DNA of 64,000 bases from Cellulomonas sp. PhB150 (lineage in GTDB: Bacteria; Actinomycetota; Actinomycetes; Actinomycetales; Cellulomonadaceae), in contig NZ_RKHX01000003.1 in the NCBI RefSeq assembly GCF_003755175.1, positions 1 to 64,000 on the forward strand. The letters run 5' to 3'. Of the stretch, positions 17,108-25,613 are shown piece by piece; within the stretch, counting starts at the first letter, position 1; each line of letters starts with the position of its first letter. The translations under genes were made by a program, and so were the position numbers. The notes under the pieces are model-generated. The model worked only from the letters and a program-made list of their open reading frames with translations, did no database searches and had not been told where the DNA came from.

Positions 17108-18436
17108 TCAGACGAGCAGGTCGATGCGGCCGGGGGCCGCGCGGGGTGTGTCCGGGGCGGGTGCGGAGCCGCCGGGGTCGTCGCCCGACGTCGTCCCGCC
17201 GCCGCGGCCGGTGCGGGCCGCTGGGGCGTCGCCCGACTGGCCGTCCGCGCCCTGGGCACCGGCCTGCCCGGAGCCGCGGGACCCGACGTCCACCTGGACG
17301 CCGGCGGCGGTGAGGTCGCGGCGCAGGTCCGCGAGCGACGAGCGGAGGGCCTCGCGCGAGGCGTCCGTCGCGCCGACGAGCTCGACGCGGACCGACTCGG
17401 GTCCGATGTGCGCGACGATCCGGACCGGCCCGAGGTGCTCGGGGTCGACCGGGACGGTGAGGACGTGCGTGCCCCGCGCGAGCCCGTGCAGCGACGTGAG
17501 GCGCGCACCGAGCTGCTCGGCGAGCGGCGCGGGCGTGGCTGGGGCGGGCTGTGCGGGCGTCGCCGGCGCGGGTGCCGTCGCCGCCGGGGTGACCGGCACC
17601 GGGACCACGCCCGCGGCACCGGCCCCCGCCGCGGGCACAGCAGGCAGTGCAGGCACGGTGGCTGGGGTCGCGGTGGGGCCGACGTCCGCGGTCGCCGCGG
17701 CGGCCGGGTGCGGCGCGCCCGCCGCGGGCGGTGCCGGGTCGCCGACCGCGGGCGTGGCCGGCTGGGCCGGCGCGGCCTGGTCGGGGCGCGACGGCTGCTG
17801 CGGGCCCGCGGTCGGCGCAGGCACCGTCGCCACCGTGCTCGGCTGCGCGGGGGGTCCGGTCGGTGCCGGCTGCGCCGGGGCATCCGTCGGAGCCGGCGCC
17901 GGAGTCGCGGGCACGGGCACCGCGTCGCCCGTGGCGGGTGCCGCCGTGGTCGCGACGACGGTGGTCGCCGCCCCAGCGGTCGGGGTCGCCGCGGTCGGGG
18001 TCGCCGTGGTCGGGGTCGCCGCGGTGAGTGCCGCGAGCGCGGTCGCGCCCGCCGAGAGGACGGCCGGGGCCGGCTCGGCCGCGGCGACGAGCGGCGCGGC
18101 GGCCGCGGCTGCCGCTCCGGGGGCCGCCGAGTCGCCGGGTGCCGTGGGCACGACGGCACCCGGGGGCGTCGTCGGGGCGGCAGCGGTGGGGTCGACGGCG
18201 CCGGGCGCCGCGGTCGTCGACGCAGCAGCGGTCGGGGTCGCCGACGGGTCGTCGGGCTCCGTCGTGCGCTCGCCGCGGTCACGGCCGGGGCGGGCGGTCG
18301 GGGTGGCGGGCTCCTGGTCGCGCACGCCCGCCGCGCGCAGGGCGCTCGCGAACGGGTCGCCCGCGTCCGGCCGCTGCCCCGACGAGGCTCGCGCGGGTGC
18401 GACGGGGGCGGCGGTCGGTGCGACCGCGGCCGGCAT
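17108..18436 (-). CDS. fliK: Flagellar hook-length control protein FliK
   Basis: 442 residues from the ATG at 18434-18436, sharing one base with the stop of the NlpC/P60 gene (TGATG). About 330 residues are low-complexity Ala/Pro/Thr-rich, as expected of a disordered molecular ruler. The C-terminal 90 or so residues form the Flg_hook domain (LTSLHGLARGTHVLTVPVDPEHLGPVRIVAHIGPESVRVELV, then LRRDLTAAGVQVDVG) that acts on FlhB. It is exported during hook assembly. The ruler part contains a short in-frame tandem repeat (17976-18020), so its length could vary between strains. Confidence 0.92.
   Translation of the reverse strand: MPAAVAPTAAPVAPARASSGQRPDAGDPFASALRAAGVRDQEPATPTARPGRDRGERTTEPDDPSATPTAAASTTAAPGAVDPTAAAPTTPPGAVVPTAPGDSAAPGAAAAAAAPLVAAAEPAPAVLSAGATALAALTAATPTTATPTAATPTAGAATTVVATTAAPATGDAVPVPATPAPAPTDAPAQPAPTGPPAQPSTVATVPAPTAGPQQPSRPDQAAPAQPATPAVGDPAPPAAGAPHPAAAATADVGPTATPATVPALPAVPAAGAGAAGVVPVPVTPAATAPAPATPAQPAPATPAPLAEQLGARLTSLHGLARGTHVLTVPVDPEHLGPVRIVAHIGPESVRVELVGATDASREALRSSLADLRRDLTAAGVQVDVGSRGSGQAGAQGADGQSGDAPAARTGRGGGTTSGDDPGGSAPAPDTPRAAPGRIDLLV
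17976..18020 (-). repeat. 3 x 15-bp in-frame tandem repeat within fliK
   Basis: Units 17976-17990, 17991-18005 and 18006-18020 differ at one base. They encode repeating TATPT-type pentapeptides in the disordered ruler region. Unit number changes would alter the ruler by 5 residues. Confidence 0.85.
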
Positions 18437-19365
18437 CACGAGGCGACCCCGGCGAACAGCTCCCACGCGAGGCGCTGCGCGTCGGCGGACGACGTCGCGC
18501 CGGCCGACGAGGACGCGCCCGAGACGGCGCCGAGTCCGGACAGCGCCGACAGGCCGGACAGCGAGGACAGGCCGGACAGCGACGACAGGCCGGCCAGCGA
18601 CGACACGCCACCGACCGACGACGACGAGGTCGTGCCCGATCCGAGCAGCGCGGCCAGCGACGTCGCGTCGGCGCCGAGCGACGTGATCGCGGCGGGCACC
18701 GCGGCTGCGGCAGCGCCCTCCTGCGGCAGGATCCGCCGGATCGCCGTCGGCGTCGTGTAGACGTCCCGGATGTTCACGTGGCCGCCGGGCTTGGGTGCGT
18801 CGATCATCTTCCCGTCCCCCAGGTAGATCGCGATGTGCGTGCCGCCGCCGAAGACGAGCAGGTCACCGGGCTGGGCCTCGTCCATCGAGGGAACCTTGGT
18901 GCCGAGGTGCATCTGCTCCCGCGCGGTCCGCGGGACGCCGTCGACGCCCAGGTCCGTGAGCGACCGCAGCACCAGGCCCGAGCAGTCGAGGCCGCCCTCG
19001 GAGAGCGACTCGCCGCCCCACACGTACGGGACCCCGAGGTACGTCTTCGCGGTCGCGATGAGGTCCTGCGCGGTGACGTCGGTCTCCGGGGCGATGCCCG
19101 CACCCGTCGGGACGCCGCTGGCGCTGGCCGCGCCGGCCGCGCCGGCCAGAGAGGACGCGGCGGCGGCCGCGGCGGTCGACGCGGTCGTGCCGGTCGCCTC
19201 GGCGAGCGCCGTCTGGAAGGCGGCCGCCGAGCCGCCGGAGCCCGCGGCCCCGGAGGTGGAGAGGGAGGTGGAGGCGGAGGTCGCCGGGCTCGCCGACGCG
19301 GGGGCGACCAGCGCGCGCAGCTCCTGCACGCGGGACTGGACGGCGGCGATGGACTCATTGCTCAC
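18436..19365 (-). CDS. NlpC/P60-family peptidoglycan hydrolase in the flagellar operon
   Basis: 309 residues from the GTG at 19363-19365, overlapping the fliJ stop by 4 bp. A helical N-terminal 25 residues (ESIAAVQSRVQELRALV) is followed by a long Ala/Ser linker (about 25-95), then the NlpC/P60 domain (about 98-210): Cys128 in GGLDCSGLVLRSL, His177 in GGGTHIAIYLG and His196 in KPGGHVNI form the expected Cys-His-His triad. The tail is a (LSSLSG)-type repeat. There is no signal peptide, so secretion would have to be by the flagellar export system or another route. Given its position between fliJ and fliK I infer a wall-opening enzyme for rod passage, functionally analogous to the FlgJ muramidase, which is absent here. 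Confidence 0.9.
   Translation of the reverse strand: MSNESIAAVQSRVQELRALVAPASASPATSASTSLSTSGAAGSGGSAAAFQTALAEATGTTASTAAAAAASSLAGAAGAASASGVPTGAGIAPETDVTAQDLIATAKTYLGVPYVWGGESLSEGGLDCSGLVLRSLTDLGVDGVPRTAREQMHLGTKVPSMDEAQPGDLLVFGGGTHIAIYLGDGKMIDAPKPGGHVNIRDVYTTPTAIRRILPQEGAAAAAVPAAITSLGADATSLAALLGSGTTSSSSVGGVSSLAGLSSLSGLSSLSGLSALSGLGAVSGASSSAGATSSADAQRLAWELFAGVAS
18536..18607 (-). repeat. 4 x 18-bp in-frame tandem repeat in the NlpC/P60 gene
   Basis: Units start at 18536, 18554, 18572 and 18590 (consensus CCGGACAGCGACGACAGG on the plus strand) and encode a LSSLSG-type hexapeptide. They lie in the C-terminal low-complexity tail after the catalytic domain. Confidence 0.85.
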
Positions 19366-19799
19366 GACGTCGCTCCGATCCGGGCCGGGGCCGCTCCGCG
19401 TGCCGCGACCTCGTCGAGCACGACCTGCTCGGCGTGCAGCTCCTCGGCGCGCTCTGTCGCCACGTGCCGCTCCTCGAGGAGCTCGAGGGCGCGCGCGTCG
19501 CGTCGAGCGACCGACCACGCCTCGCTGCAGTCCTGCACGGTCTCGGCCGCCCGGCCGAGCTGGTGGTCGCGCTCGGAGAGCAGCGCGGCGAGCGTCGAGC
19601 GGCTCGCGACCGCGGCCATCCACGCGATGTCGTCGCCCGTGGCGGGCATGCCCGCTCCGGCCAGCGCCGCAGCGGTCGCCCGGCGCAGGTCGGCGGCGCG
19701 TGCCTCGTCGCGCCGCGCGGTCGCGAGGTCGGCGACGGCCTGCTCCTCGGCCCGGCCGCGCATGCGCAGCAGTCCGGCGAGAGGGAACGCACGCGTCAT
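19362..19799 (-). CDS. fliJ: Flagellar export apparatus protein FliJ
   Basis: 145 residues, almost wholly alpha-helical with Arg/Glu/Ala heptads (RFPLAGLLRMRGRAEEQAVADLATARRDEARAADLRR-like start, ending RHVATERAEELHAEQVVLDEVAARG). FliJ is the coiled-coil stalk of the FliI-FliH ATPase complex, comparable to the F-ATPase gamma subunit. Sequence identity in this family is low, so the call rests on length, coiled-coil nature and position directly after fliI (4-bp overlap). Confidence 0.85.
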   Translation of the reverse strand: MTRAFPLAGLLRMRGRAEEQAVADLATARRDEARAADLRRATAAALAGAGMPATGDDIAWMAAVASRSTLAALLSERDHQLGRAAETVQDCSEAWSVARRDARALELLEERHVATERAEELHAEQVVLDEVAARGAAPARIGATS

Positions 19800-21130
19800 G
19801 TCAGGTCTCCCAGGGTGTGGACGAGCGCCGCGAGGCGCTGCCAGGACTCGGCGGGCAGCGCCCGCTCGTCCATGGACTGCTGCAGGAACTGGTCGATCTG
19901 CCGCCCGTGCGTCACGGCGGCGTCGACGAGCGGGTTCGAGCCCGCCACGTAGGCGCCCACGTCGAGCAGGTCCTGCGCCTGGCGGCGCGCGGCGAGCACG
20001 GAACGCAGCCGGCGTGCCGCCTCGCGCTGCTCGGGCGAGGTCACCCGGGTCGCGACGCGGCTCACCGAGCCGAGCGCGTCGACGGACGGGAAGTGCCCGG
20101 CGACCGCCAGCCGCCGGTCCAGGACCACGTGGCCGTCGAGGATCGACCGCGCGGCGTCGGCGATCGGCTCGTTGTGGTCGTCGCCGTCGACCAGGACGGT
20201 GTACAGGCCGGTCACGGAGCCGGTGGGCCCGGTACCGGCGCGCTCGAGGAGCTGGGCGAGCAGCGCGAACGTGCTCGGCGGGTAGCCCCGGGTCGCGGGC
20301 GGCTCCCCCACGGAGAGCCCGATCTCGCGCTGCGCCATGGCCACCCGCGTCAGGGAGTCCATCATCAGCACCGCGTGCCGCCCCTCGTCGCGCAGGTGCT
20401 CGGCGATGCGGGTCGCGACGAAGGCCGAGCGCAGGCGCACCAGCGCCGGCTCGTCGGAGGTCGCGACGACGACGACGCTGCGCGCCAGTCCCTCGGCGCC
20501 GAGGTCGTCCTCGAGGAACTCGCGCACCTCGCGGCCGCGCTCGCCGACCAGGGCGATCACCGAGACCTCCGCCTCGGTGCCACGGGCGATCATCGACAGC
20601 AGGCTCGACTTGCCGACCCCGGACCCGGCGAACAGCCCGAGCCGCTGCCCGCGACCGGCGCTGACCAGCGTGTCCAGCGCACGCACCCCGAGCCCGAGCT
20701 GGGCGTCCACCCGGGCTCGCTCGAGGGGGTGCGGCGCGCGGCCGTCGACCGGCACCCAGGCCTGGGCGTGCAGCGGGCCGCGTCCGTCGATGGGGCGCCC
20801 GAGCCCGTCCAGCACGCGGCCGAGCAGGCCGGCGCCGACCGGCACGCGGAACGACCCGGCGGGGTGCACGGGCATGCCGGCGCGCAGCCCGCGGGTCGGG
20901 CCCAGCGGCATGCAGCGCGCGGTCCCGGCCGTCGTCGCGGCCACCTCGGCCAGCACCGAGCCCGGCCCGGTCCCGACCTGCACGAGCTCGCCGACGGCCG
21001 CCTTCGTGCCGACGACGTCCAGCGTGAGGCCGACGACCGCGCGCAGCCGCCCGACCGCCTCGGGGCGGGCGGCGGCCAGGACGGTCGGGGGCAGGCTGAT
21101 GCGGGGTCGCTCGGCCGTCAGGGGGCTCAT
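19796..21130 (-). CDS. fliI: Flagellum-specific ATPase FliI
   Basis: 444 residues (family about 440). Homologous to F1-ATPase beta. It has a Walker A GSGVGKSS at about 169-176, the ALVGERGREVREFLE segment, and Walker B HAVLMMDSLTRVAMAQRE with the following EPPATRGYPPSTFALLAQLLERAG block. It powers unloading of export substrates and forms a hexamer with FliJ and FliH. The ATG overlaps the fliH stop by 4 bp, and fliJ overlaps its end by 4 bp. Confidence 0.97.
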   Translation of the reverse strand: MSPLTAERPRISLPPTVLAAARPEAVGRLRAVVGLTLDVVGTKAAVGELVQVGTGPGSVLAEVAATTAGTARCMPLGPTRGLRAGMPVHPAGSFRVPVGAGLLGRVLDGLGRPIDGRGPLHAQAWVPVDGRAPHPLERARVDAQLGLGVRALDTLVSAGRGQRLGLFAGSGVGKSSLLSMIARGTEAEVSVIALVGERGREVREFLEDDLGAEGLARSVVVVATSDEPALVRLRSAFVATRIAEHLRDEGRHAVLMMDSLTRVAMAQREIGLSVGEPPATRGYPPSTFALLAQLLERAGTGPTGSVTGLYTVLVDGDDHNEPIADAARSILDGHVVLDRRLAVAGHFPSVDALGSVSRVATRVTSPEQREAARRLRSVLAARRQAQDLLDVGAYVAGSNPLVDAAVTHGRQIDQFLQQSMDERALPAESWQRLAALVHTLGDLT

Positions 21131-21759
21131 CGGCCGTCCCCCGCGTCGGTCAGGGCGGCGCGGGCGCGCCCGAGGGCGGCGCCGACGCGTGCGTCGAGGT
21201 GGCCCTCGGCGTGCTCGGCGACGGCGTCACCCGGGGCCAGGCCCGCGTCGGCCTCGAGCCGGAGGTCGGTGACGTCGGCATCGCTCGTGAGCAGGGCGGC
21301 GAGGTCCCGCGGGTGGAGCCGGACCGTCACGGGTCCCGGCCCGGGCTCGGCGGCGCGGACGCGCGCGAGGGCCGCGGACGCGGACCGCTCGTCGTCCGCG
21401 AGCTCGACGCCCAGCACGGCCTCGGCCAGCGTGAGCGCGCCCTCGTGCAGCGCGAGGGTCGCGTCCGCCAGGACGGGTGCGACGATCGCCCGCACCGCGG
21501 CGGCCGCGCGGTCGAGCGCGACGAGCACCTCGGCGACCTGGCGCGCGGCGTCCTCGGCGTCCGCCGCCGCGGCCCGCACGACGCGCGCGGCCTGGGCGTC
21601 GGCCTCCTGGGCAGCCCGCCGGGCACCCGCGGCGTAGCCGGCGGCGAAGCCCGCGGACCGGGCGTCCTCGTAGGCCTCGTCGCGCGCGGCGGTGCTGCCC
21701 AGCGCGGCGGGGTGGAACGCGCGCACGGGCTCGACGGGAGCGCTGCGGAAGTCAGGCAA
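21127..21759 (-). CDS. fliH: Flagellar assembly protein FliH
   Basis: 210 residues starting at TTG 21757-21759, 8 bp inside the fliG end. The N-terminal part is short and charged, then GFAAGYAAGARRAAQEADAQAARVVRAAAADAEDAARQVAEVLVALDRAA gives the Ala/Gly-rich helix typical of FliH. The C-terminal half (EPGPGPVTVRLHPRDLAAL..., DAGLAPGDAVAEHAEGHLDARVGAALGRARAAL) fits the stator-b/delta-like domain that binds FliI. It regulates the ATPase and tethers it to the C-ring. Confidence 0.88.
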   Translation of the reverse strand: MPDFRSAPVEPVRAFHPAALGSTAARDEAYEDARSAGFAAGYAAGARRAAQEADAQAARVVRAAAADAEDAARQVAEVLVALDRAAAAVRAIVAPVLADATLALHEGALTLAEAVLGVELADDERSASAALARVRAAEPGPGPVTVRLHPRDLAALLTSDADVTDLRLEADAGLAPGDAVAEHAEGHLDARVGAALGRARAALTDAGDGR

Positions 21760-22756
21760 CGAACTCGTCCTCGCCCTCGCGCCGCACGGTGATCTGCCCG
21801 CTCTCCTCGAGGCGGCGGATCGCCTGGACGATGCCCGCGCGTGCCTCCTCGACCTGCGAGAGGCGCACGGGCCCGAGCAGGTCGATCTCCTCGACGAGGT
21901 TCTCGCGCGCCCGCTCGGACAGGTTGCGGAGCACGGTCTCGCGCACCTCGTCGGCCACGCCCTTGAGCGCGACCGAGAGCTCGGCCGTCTCGACCTGGCG
22001 CAGGACGAGCTGCATCGCGCGGTCCTCGAGCAGCACGATGTCGCCGAACACGAACATCCGGCTGCGGACCTCCTCGGCCAGCTCCTCGTCGCGGGTCGCC
22101 AGACCCTCGAGGATCGCCTTCTCCGTGGTCGGGTCCGCGCGGTTGATGATCTCGACGAGCGGCTGGACGCCGCCCACCGCGGCGAGCTCGCGCGGGGCGA
22201 GGACCGTCGACGCCTTGCGCTGCAGCGACTCCGCGACGACCGTCACGACGTCCGGCGAGGCCCGCTCCATGAGGGCGATGCGGTGCGCGACGTCGCCCTG
22301 CAGGTTCGGCTCGAGGCCCGCCAGGATCGCGGACGCGTGGTCGGGGCGCAGGTGCGCGAGCACGAGGGCGATCGCCTGCGGGTGCTCCCCGGACAGGAGC
22401 GAGACGACCTGGCGCGCGTCGGCGTGCTGGAGGAACTCGAACGGCTGGCCGGCCATGCTGACCTGGAGGCGCTCCAGGACGGAGGCCGCCTCGTCGGCGC
22501 CGAGGGACGCCTCGAGCAGCTGCTGCGCCAGACCCAGCCCGCCACCGACCCCGGGGCCGATGACCGAGGCAGCGTAGAACTCCTCGAGCACCTCGTCGGC
22601 CAGCTGCTGGTCCACGCGGTCCAGGCGCAGGATCTCGGCCGTGAGCTCCTCGATCTCTGCCACGTCGAGCGAGGACATCACGCGCGCGGCGCGCTCGCGC
22701 CCGAGCTGGATGAGCAGCATCGCGGCCTTCTGCGAGCCGGTCAGGGTGGCGGCCAT
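21752..22756 (-). CDS. fliG: Flagellar motor switch protein FliG
   Basis: 334 residues from the ATG at 22754-22756, sharing a base with the fliF stop. It contains LTGSQKAAMLLIQLGRERAARVMSSLD at the N-terminus (FliF-binding), the EHPQ motif in LLSGEHPQAIALVLAHLRPDHASAIL (about 136-160), and the C-terminal torque helix with charged residues (REVLLEDRAMQLVLRQVE, LRNLSERARENLVEEIDLLGPVRLSQVEEAR). It couples MotA to rotor rotation and links the MS ring to FliM/FliN. Confidence 0.97.
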   Translation of the reverse strand: MAATLTGSQKAAMLLIQLGRERAARVMSSLDVAEIEELTAEILRLDRVDQQLADEVLEEFYAASVIGPGVGGGLGLAQQLLEASLGADEAASVLERLQVSMAGQPFEFLQHADARQVVSLLSGEHPQAIALVLAHLRPDHASAILAGLEPNLQGDVAHRIALMERASPDVVTVVAESLQRKASTVLAPRELAAVGGVQPLVEIINRADPTTEKAILEGLATRDEELAEEVRSRMFVFGDIVLLEDRAMQLVLRQVETAELSVALKGVADEVRETVLRNLSERARENLVEEIDLLGPVRLSQVEEARAGIVQAIRRLEESGQITVRREGEDEFVA

Positions 22757-24357
22757 CAGCGCCGCGCCCCGGCCGGGGTGCTGAGCCACGAGCGCAGCAG
22801 GTCCGCGACCTCCTCGGGCTGGTCGTCGGCGAGCGCGGTGATCTCGGCACGCTTGAGCGCGATCGGGTCCGGCTCGAGCGGCCGCGGCGCGGGCGGCAGG
22901 ACCGGGAGCTCGTCGGCGCCCGACCCCTCGATGCCGAGCGCGGCGCCGTCCGGGCCGCCGAGCACGGGCAGCTCGCCCAGGTCGACGGCCGTCCGCCGGG
23001 ACCGGCCGGAGCGGCGGGCCAGCAGGATGATGAGGACGACCACGAGCAGGACGACGCCGCCGACGGTCGCGAGCTGACGCACCTGCGCGTTCGCCTTGTC
23101 GGTCTTGGCCGCGGCGTCGGCGGCCGCGAGGGCCGTGGCCGCGGCGTCCGCCTGCGAGGTGTCGAACGCCGCCGCCTGCACCGCGAGGGTGTCGCCGCGC
23201 GTCGTGTCGATGCCCGCCGCGGCGGCGATCGTGGCCTGCAGCTGGGCCATGTCGAGCGCGGCTGCCGCCTTCTCGTCCACGACGACGGCCACGGACTGCC
23301 GCTCGACGGCCCCCGGCGCGGCCGTGACGACCTCGGTCGTCTTGTTGACGGAGTTCGTCACGTCCTCGGTGGTCGAGCTGTACTTGCCGGGGTCGTCGCC
23401 CGCTGTGGGCCCCACGACCGTCTGGTCCGGACCGAGCACGCCGGTCGCCGACGAGCCGGTGCCGGTGTACGACTCCTTCTTGGTCGACGACGCCAGCGGC
23501 GGGGTGTTCGGCGTCGCGTCGAACTTCTCGGTGGTCCGCTGCGTCTCGTCGAAGTTCAGGGCGGCGGTGACCGTCACCGCCGACTTGCCCACGCCGATCA
23601 CGCGGTCGAGCAGCGTCTGCACGGACGCCTGGACACGCGCCTCGTAGTCGGTCTCGCGCCCGCCGGACGCGCCCGTGGTGCCGGTGCCGACGGCGGACAG
23701 GACCTTGCCGGTCGCGTCCACCACGGAGACGTCGGTGGGCACCATGTCCGGGATGCCCGCCGAGACGAGGTGCACGATCGAGTCGACCTGGTCGACCGAG
23801 AGCGTGACCCCGGCACGGGTCCGGACGAAGACGGAGGCCGTCGGGTCCTGCTTGGTGGCCACGAAGACGGTGTCCTCGGGGATCGCGAGCTTGACGGTGG
23901 CGGCGTCGATCCCGTCGATCGCGCCGATGGTCTTGGCCAGCTCGCCCTCGAGCGCCCGCTGGTAGGTCTTCTCCTGCTGGAACTCGCTCGACGTCATCGG
24001 CATGTCGTCCAGCAGCGAGTAGCCGGCGCCGTCCGCGTTGGCCGGGATGCCCTCCGCGGCCAGGTGGATGCGCTGGCTGTAGAGGTTCTTGGCGGGGACC
24101 AGCACGGTCGATCCCCCGTCGGCGAGCTGGTAGGCCACGCCCTGCGCGTCGAGCTCGTCGACCACGGCGCTCGCGTCGGCACCGGACAGGCTCGTGAACA
24201 GCGGGCTCATCGTCGGCCGCGACATCCAGCTGCTCAGGCCCACGGCACCGAGCACGAGCACGGCGACGCCGATGATCGCGAGCGTCCGCTGCGCCATCGA
24301 GAACTGCTTGACCGCACCGGTCAGCCGGTCGAGCGCGGCCTGCACCTGCGCGGGCAT
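22756..24357 (-). CDS. fliF: Flagellar MS-ring protein FliF
   Basis: 533 residues. TM1 is at about 25-45 (LAIIGVAVLVLGAVGLSSW). Ring-building domains follow with PLFTSLSGADASAVVDELDAQGVAYQLADGG and the conserved PDTVFVATKQDPTASVFVRTRAGVTLS. TM2 is at about 430-450, and a cytoplasmic tail near the C-terminus binds FliG. FliF forms the membrane base on which the export gate and C-ring assemble. The ATG shares a base with the fliE stop, and the fliG ATG shares a base with its stop, so the whole block is tightly coupled. Confidence 0.97.
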   Translation of the reverse strand: MPAQVQAALDRLTGAVKQFSMAQRTLAIIGVAVLVLGAVGLSSWMSRPTMSPLFTSLSGADASAVVDELDAQGVAYQLADGGSTVLVPAKNLYSQRIHLAAEGIPANADGAGYSLLDDMPMTSSEFQQEKTYQRALEGELAKTIGAIDGIDAATVKLAIPEDTVFVATKQDPTASVFVRTRAGVTLSVDQVDSIVHLVSAGIPDMVPTDVSVVDATGKVLSAVGTGTTGASGGRETDYEARVQASVQTLLDRVIGVGKSAVTVTAALNFDETQRTTEKFDATPNTPPLASSTKKESYTGTGSSATGVLGPDQTVVGPTAGDDPGKYSSTTEDVTNSVNKTTEVVTAAPGAVERQSVAVVVDEKAAAALDMAQLQATIAAAAGIDTTRGDTLAVQAAAFDTSQADAAATALAAADAAAKTDKANAQVRQLATVGGVVLLVVVLIILLARRSGRSRRTAVDLGELPVLGGPDGAALGIEGSGADELPVLPPAPRPLEPDPIALKRAEITALADDQPEEVADLLRSWLSTPAGARR

Positions 24358-24665
24358 CAGGCCTGCATCCGCATGATCTCGGAGAACGCCTCGACGGCCT
24401 TGTTGCGCACCGCGGCGGTCAGCTCGATCGCGAGCGACGACTTCGCGGCCGCGATCGTGTAGTCGTGGACGTTCTCGAGCGAGCCCGTCGCGGCCTGCAC
24501 GGCGAGGTCGCTCGACGTGGACTGGAGCTGCTGGAGGCCGTCCACGGACCCGAGCACGGAGTCGAACGCGGCACCGTGGCCCGCGGGCACGGCGGCGGTG
24601 GCGCCCACCGAGCCGGTGGGCAGGACGGCGGTGGGGGCGCCGACGGCGGCGACGGGGATGGTCAT
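24357..24665 (-). CDS. fliE: Flagellar hook-basal body protein FliE
   Basis: 102 residues from the ATG at 24663-24665, overlapping the flgC stop by one base. The helical C-terminal region ([58 protein letters not shown]) is diagnostic. FliE links the MS ring and export channel exit to the proximal rod. The N-terminal 35 residues are Ala/Gly/Pro-rich and variable. The frame is open further upstream within flgC, and that extension is rejected. Confidence 0.94.
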   Translation of the reverse strand: MTIPVAAVGAPTAVLPTGSVGATAAVPAGHGAAFDSVLGSVDGLQQLQSTSSDLAVQAATGSLENVHDYTIAAAKSSLAIELTAAVRNKAVEAFSEIMRMQA

Positions 24666-25063
24666 CAGGAACGTCCGATCTGCAGTGCTGCCTGGTAGGT
24701 CTCCTTGGCGCGGTCGACCACGGCGGCGTTCGCCTGGTAGCCGCGCTGCGCCATGATCAGCTGCGCCATCTGGCTCGACATGTCGATGTCGGGGTAGCGC
24801 ACGTAGCCCGTCTCGTCGGCCAGCGGGTTGTCCGGCTCGTACACCAGCCGGCCCGCCGCGTCGCCGAACGCGACGCCCGCGACCTGCACGCCGCCCTCGG
24901 CGCCGGGGGTCTCCTGCGCCACGACGTAGCGCGCGCGGAACGCGTCCTCGGACGTGGGACGCACCGTGGAGAGGTTCGCGAGGTTGTCGCTGACGGCGTC
25001 GAGCCACGTGCGGTGCACCGTGAGACCGCTCTGCGCGATGCCGATCGCGCCGAAGATCCCCAT
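24665..25063 (-). CDS. flgC: Flagellar basal-body rod protein FlgC
   Basis: 132 residues (family about 135). The N-terminal rod motif [29 protein letters not shown] and C-terminal [43 protein letters not shown] define FlgC. It is a proximal rod subunit exported by the type III apparatus. It overlaps both flgB and fliE by one base. Confidence 0.96.
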   Translation of the reverse strand: MGIFGAIGIAQSGLTVHRTWLDAVSDNLANLSTVRPTSEDAFRARYVVAQETPGAEGGVQVAGVAFGDAAGRLVYEPDNPLADETGYVRYPDIDMSSQMAQLIMAQRGYQANAAVVDRAKETYQAALQIGRS

Positions 25064-25410
25064 CAGGAGGTCCGCATCGCGGCGCGCACGGAGGAGAAGG
25101 TCCCCGTGACGGCCTGGCTGGCGAGCTGGTACCGCAGGTTCGTCTCCACGTTGAGCAGCGTCTGCTCGTCGAGGTTGACGTTGTTGCCGTCCTCGCGGGT
25201 CGCCGCGTCGGACCGGCTCAGGGTCGCGCGGGCCGCACCGTCGCCGTCACGCACCGCGGAGGCGAGCGCGCCCTCGAACTCGACGACGCGCGCGTGGTAG
25301 CCGGGCGTCTGCAGGTTGGCGACGTTGTCGGCGATCGCGCGCTGGCGCAGGGCGAGCCCGTCCAGGGCGCTGCTCAGCGCGACGGAGCTCACGGAGTCGA
25401 ACACACCCAT
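25063..25410 (-). CDS. flgB: Flagellar basal-body rod protein FlgB
   Basis: 115 residues. Rod signature [35 protein letters not shown] at the N-terminus, and [41 protein letters not shown] at the C-terminus. It is the first gene of the flgB-to-flgE unit. A candidate sigma-28-like promoter lies 78-107 bp upstream of the ATG, which would give a leader of about 70 nt. Confidence 0.96.
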   Translation of the reverse strand: MGVFDSVSSVALSSALDGLALRQRAIADNVANLQTPGYHARVVEFEGALASAVRDGDGAARATLSRSDAATREDGNNVNLDEQTLLNVETNLRYQLASQAVTGTFSSVRAAMRTS

Positions 25411-25487
25411 GACAGGGCCACCTCATGCGAACGTGAAAGGTGCGGCCTGTCCATGGCCTGCGGGGTGAGCGATCCGTGCTCGCTGTC

Positions 25488-25517
25488 CCCATCGGAGAGT
25501 TCGGCGGCCCTGTAAGG
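25488..25517 (-). promoter_or_regulatory. Sigma-28-like promoter of the flgB-flgE operon
   Basis: Minus strand: CCTTACAGG (25509-25517), 13 nt, CCGATGGG (25488-25495). The -10-like block is identical to those before flbD and the HDOD gene. The -35-like block differs at three positions from CCTCACACC. Confidence 0.6.
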
Positions 25518-25551
25518 GTTTCCGGCCGGTCAATCGCTCGTCACCCGATCG

Positions 25552-25586
25552 GAGCACCGGCCCGAGCACCGGCCGAGCACCGGCCC
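25552..25586. repeat. Three short direct repeats (GAGCACCGGCCC)
   Basis: Copies at 25552-25563, 25564-25574 (one base short) and 25575-25586, in the 203-bp gap between the fliT-like gene and flgB. Function unknown. They could fold into weak GC hairpins after the fliD-fliS-fliT-like unit. Confidence 0.7.
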
Positions 25587-25613
25587 GTGCACCGACGGGG
25601 TCGAGGGCGGCGG

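Noticed and set aside
18536..18607. Tandem repeats as a CRISPR array
   Set aside because: Units are contiguous, in-frame and without spacers; they encode a hexapeptide repeat.
15260..18760. Plus-strand open frame of about 1166 codons opposite flgE, flgD and fliK
   Set aside because: Shadow of GC-rich third positions; translation is repetitive and Arg/Gly-rich, unlike a protein family.
25545..25552. CCGATCGG palindrome upstream of flgB as a second promoter
   Set aside because: No matching upstream block on either strand at 13-nt distance.
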